This document shows positions 4,773 through 6,093 of a DNA stretch of 6,093 bases, one piece after another. The DNA is from Ruminococcus flavefaciens (lineage in GTDB: Bacteria; Bacillota; Clostridia; Oscillospirales; Ruminococcaceae): contig CADBAC010000281.1 in the NCBI GenBank assembly GCA_902792495.1, positions 1 to 6,093 on the forward strand. The letters are read 5' to 3'. The position numbers were made by a program, and so were the translations under genes. How positions within the stretch are numbered: position 1 is the stretch's first letter; the number at the start of each line of letters is the position of its first letter. Below the pieces are notes generated by a model. That model was not told the origin of the DNA. It searched no databases and was given only the letters and a program-made list of their open reading frames with translations.

Positions 4773-5780
4773 ATGACATTTGAAGAAAGATTCCAGGACT
4801 ACCTACAGCGCCTTAAAAAGTTAAAACCACAGTTACCTGACCTTGCCGAGGAATCCACCAAGACCTCGCTTGTTATGCCCTTCTTCGCAATGCTCGGCTA
4901 TGACGTGTTCAATGCTTCCGAATTTGCACCTGAGTATACTTGTGATGTTGCGACTAAAAAAGGCGAAAAAATTGATTATGCCGTTATCAAAGACGGTGAA
5001 CCTATCATGCTCATCGAAGCCAAACGTGCAGGAATGAAATTGCAGAAACAGCAGCAAGGACAGTTATTCAGATATTTTTCGACTAATCGTTGTCGAATAG
5101 CTATCCTGACAAACGGAATCTCATATCAATTTTTCAGTGATCTTAACTCTCCGAACGTTATGGATGATGAACCTTTTCTTTCATTTAATCTTCTTGATGA
5201 TGATCCGAACATTTATCTCTCATCTGTAAGGCAATTTAGTAAGGAAAAGTTCAATGTAAAAAATGTAATTTCAAAAGCTGTTTATCAGAAATATTCAAAA
5301 GTTGTTCAGAAAACTCTTAAAGAAGATCTTATTTCTCCAAGCGATGAACTTGTAAAATATTTTCTGTCAAGGCCTGAGATCAAGACAGGTAACAGGATAA
5401 CAGCTCAGATGATCGAGAAGTATCGAGAAGCAACTCAGAAGGCAATGCAGAAAGTCTTCGGTGCTGTTATTCAGGATTTTTCTCATGTGCATGACGAAGA
5501 TCCGATTTCAACTGACAATGATAAGACTGAAACTCCCCCAACTATGGGATCAATTTCCGATACAATAACAAAAGCAGCTGAAGCTGTTCCAGATGTCAGA
5601 ATCCAGAAGGAGGAACATCCTGAATTTATAAGACTTCATATCTATACTACAAATAATATTAAATTTGGTGTTGTGAAGATTATGAAATCTGATCTGTCTA
5701 TTCAGTTAAGGAAAATTGTTGATAACCAGACAAATGTCTATGACCTAAAATCCGCTGAGGAATTCATAAATTATATCTAA
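4773..5780 (+). CDS. HsdR N-terminal-like PD-(D/E)XK nuclease-domain protein (335 aa)
   Basis: The first 150 residues resemble the N-terminal nuclease domain of type I restriction subunit R. There is a helical start (EESTKTSLVMPFFAMLGYDV), then KIDYAVIKDGEPIMLIEAKR with D68, E82 and K84 forming the D-(X)13-E-X-K catalytic pattern, and then QLFRYF and AILTNG, which are typical of this fold. No helicase motifs follow, and at 335 residues it is far shorter than HsdR, so it is a stand-alone nuclease-like protein. The middle (about 160-230) is helical; a low-complexity linker (240-270) leads to a small alpha/beta C-terminal domain (VRIQKEEHPEFIRLHIYTTN). AAAGGAG is seven bases before the ATG. It is co-transcribed with the repressor and so expressed in the lysogen, a position that suggests phage exclusion or defence. 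That role is inferred. Confidence 0.82.
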   Translation: MTFEERFQDYLQRLKKLKPQLPDLAEESTKTSLVMPFFAMLGYDVFNASEFAPEYTCDVATKKGEKIDYAVIKDGEPIMLIEAKRAGMKLQKQQQGQLFRYFSTNRCRIAILTNGISYQFFSDLNSPNVMDDEPFLSFNLLDDDPNIYLSSVRQFSKEKFNVKNVISKAVYQKYSKVVQKTLKEDLISPSDELVKYFLSRPEIKTGNRITAQMIEKYREATQKAMQKVFGAVIQDFSHVHDEDPISTDNDKTETPPTMGSISDTITKAAEAVPDVRIQKEEHPEFIRLHIYTTNNIKFGVVKIMKSDLSIQLRKIVDNQTNVYDLKSAEEFINYI

Positions 5781-5847
5781 TTACATAATAATAAATATGA
5801 TTTCTTTTAGCAGTAGATGAATTATATTTTGCGAAAGGAGAATCGAT

Positions 5848-6093
5848 ATGCCAACCCCAAGAGACCACAAATACACCGCAGAGGAGTTCCTCAAGCTGAC
5901 ACCCGAGAACAAATCGGAGCGGTATGAGCTTATCAACGGAGAGATAGTAGCTCAGGCCGCACCAAGTGAGATACACCAGGATATAACTTTGAGCATTTAT
6001 GCTGAATTACGCAATTTCATACGCAAAAACAATGGAAAATGCAAGCCAATGGCTGCACCTTTTGACGTTGTTCTTAATGACGGCAATGTTGTA
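5848..6093 (+). CDS. Uma2-family putative restriction endonuclease, N-terminal part (runs off the right edge)
   Basis: Eighty-two residues are visible. The sequence TAEEFLKLTPENKSERYELI, then NGEIV, then APSEIHQDITLSIYAELRNF, is characteristic of the Uma2 (DUF820) family, a PD-(D/E)XK-fold group abundant in cyanobacteria and in some Clostridia. The biological function of most members is unknown. Catalytic acidic and lysine residues normally follow the segment where the window ends, so activity cannot be judged. AAAGGAG lies eight bases before ATG 5848. The 67-bp AT-rich gap before it has no clear promoter or terminator. It may be a cargo gene of the element or the first host gene beyond it; the window does not show which. 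Confidence 0.85.
   Translation, partial: MPTPRDHKYTAEEFLKLTPENKSERYELINGEIVAQAAPSEIHQDITLSIYAELRNFIRKNNGKCKPMAAPFDVVLNDGNVV

Noticed and set aside
5800..5828. Possible promoter before the Uma2 gene (TATATT near 5823)
   Set aside because: There is no acceptable -35, and the implied start point would leave the ribosome binding site at the very 5' end of the transcript.
5764..5976. Minus-strand open frame of 70 codons across the Uma2 start
   Set aside because: It conflicts with the clearly recognisable Uma2 N-terminus and lacks a ribosome binding site.
1..6093. tRNA, rRNA, CRISPR array, insertion sequence or toxin-antitoxin pair
   Set aside because: No cloverleaf, spaced direct repeats, transposase or toxin-like partner for the ribbon-helix-helix protein was seen on either strand.

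Overview
The window looks like the junction between the lysogeny (immunity) module and the early/replication-recombination module of a prophage, or a closely related integrated element, in a Gram-positive Clostridia-type host. The evidence is the strong AAGGAGGTGAT-type ribosome binding sites, moderate G+C, Firmicutes-phage-like small proteins and a Uma2-family gene at the right edge. A Ruminococcus-like host is a guess from general appearance, not something proved here.

Layout. From about 4011 leftward runs one long minus-strand operon of tightly packed, often overlapping small genes. In transcription order these are: a Cro-like HTH protein (GTG start at 3987), a ribbon-helix-helix protein, a second HTH protein, an unknown 106-residue protein, a very small and apparently frameshifted ORF, a 120-residue protein, an 81-residue protein, a Cys-rich zinc-ribbon protein, a 110-residue protein, a 75-residue protein, a 179-residue phage protein with a C-terminal Cys4 cluster, and the N-terminal 292 residues of an SbcC/SMC-like AAA ATPase that leaves the window. 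Rightward from 4136 run a CI/LexA-type repressor with an intact self-cleavage site and Ser-Lys dyad, a PD-(D/E)XK protein resembling the HsdR N-terminal nuclease domain, and the start of a Uma2-family putative endonuclease.

Control. The 148-bp region between the Cro-like and CI-like start codons is a compact genetic switch. It has a near-consensus leftward promoter (TTGACA, 17 bp, TATCAT) and a rightward promoter (TTGCAT, 17 bp, extended TATAAT). Three copies of a 16-bp element, CTTGCRTTTYYGCAAG (one with a degenerate left arm), lie on the leftward start site, against the leftward -35 and over the rightward -35. A fourth close copy is buried in the 3' end of the Cro-like gene, 231 bp from the first. 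The simplest reading is that the CI-like protein, the Cro-like protein or both bind these sites, repress the early operon and regulate cI. RecA-stimulated cleavage of the CI-like protein would then induce the element.

The most noteworthy items are the operator set with its intragenic copy, the small ORF at 2863-2960 that has an excellent ribosome binding site but needs a one-base shift after three codons, and the nuclease-like gene 13 bp behind the repressor, a position typical of lysogenic-conversion or phage-defence genes. No tRNA, rRNA, CRISPR array, IS element, integrase or attachment site was seen.
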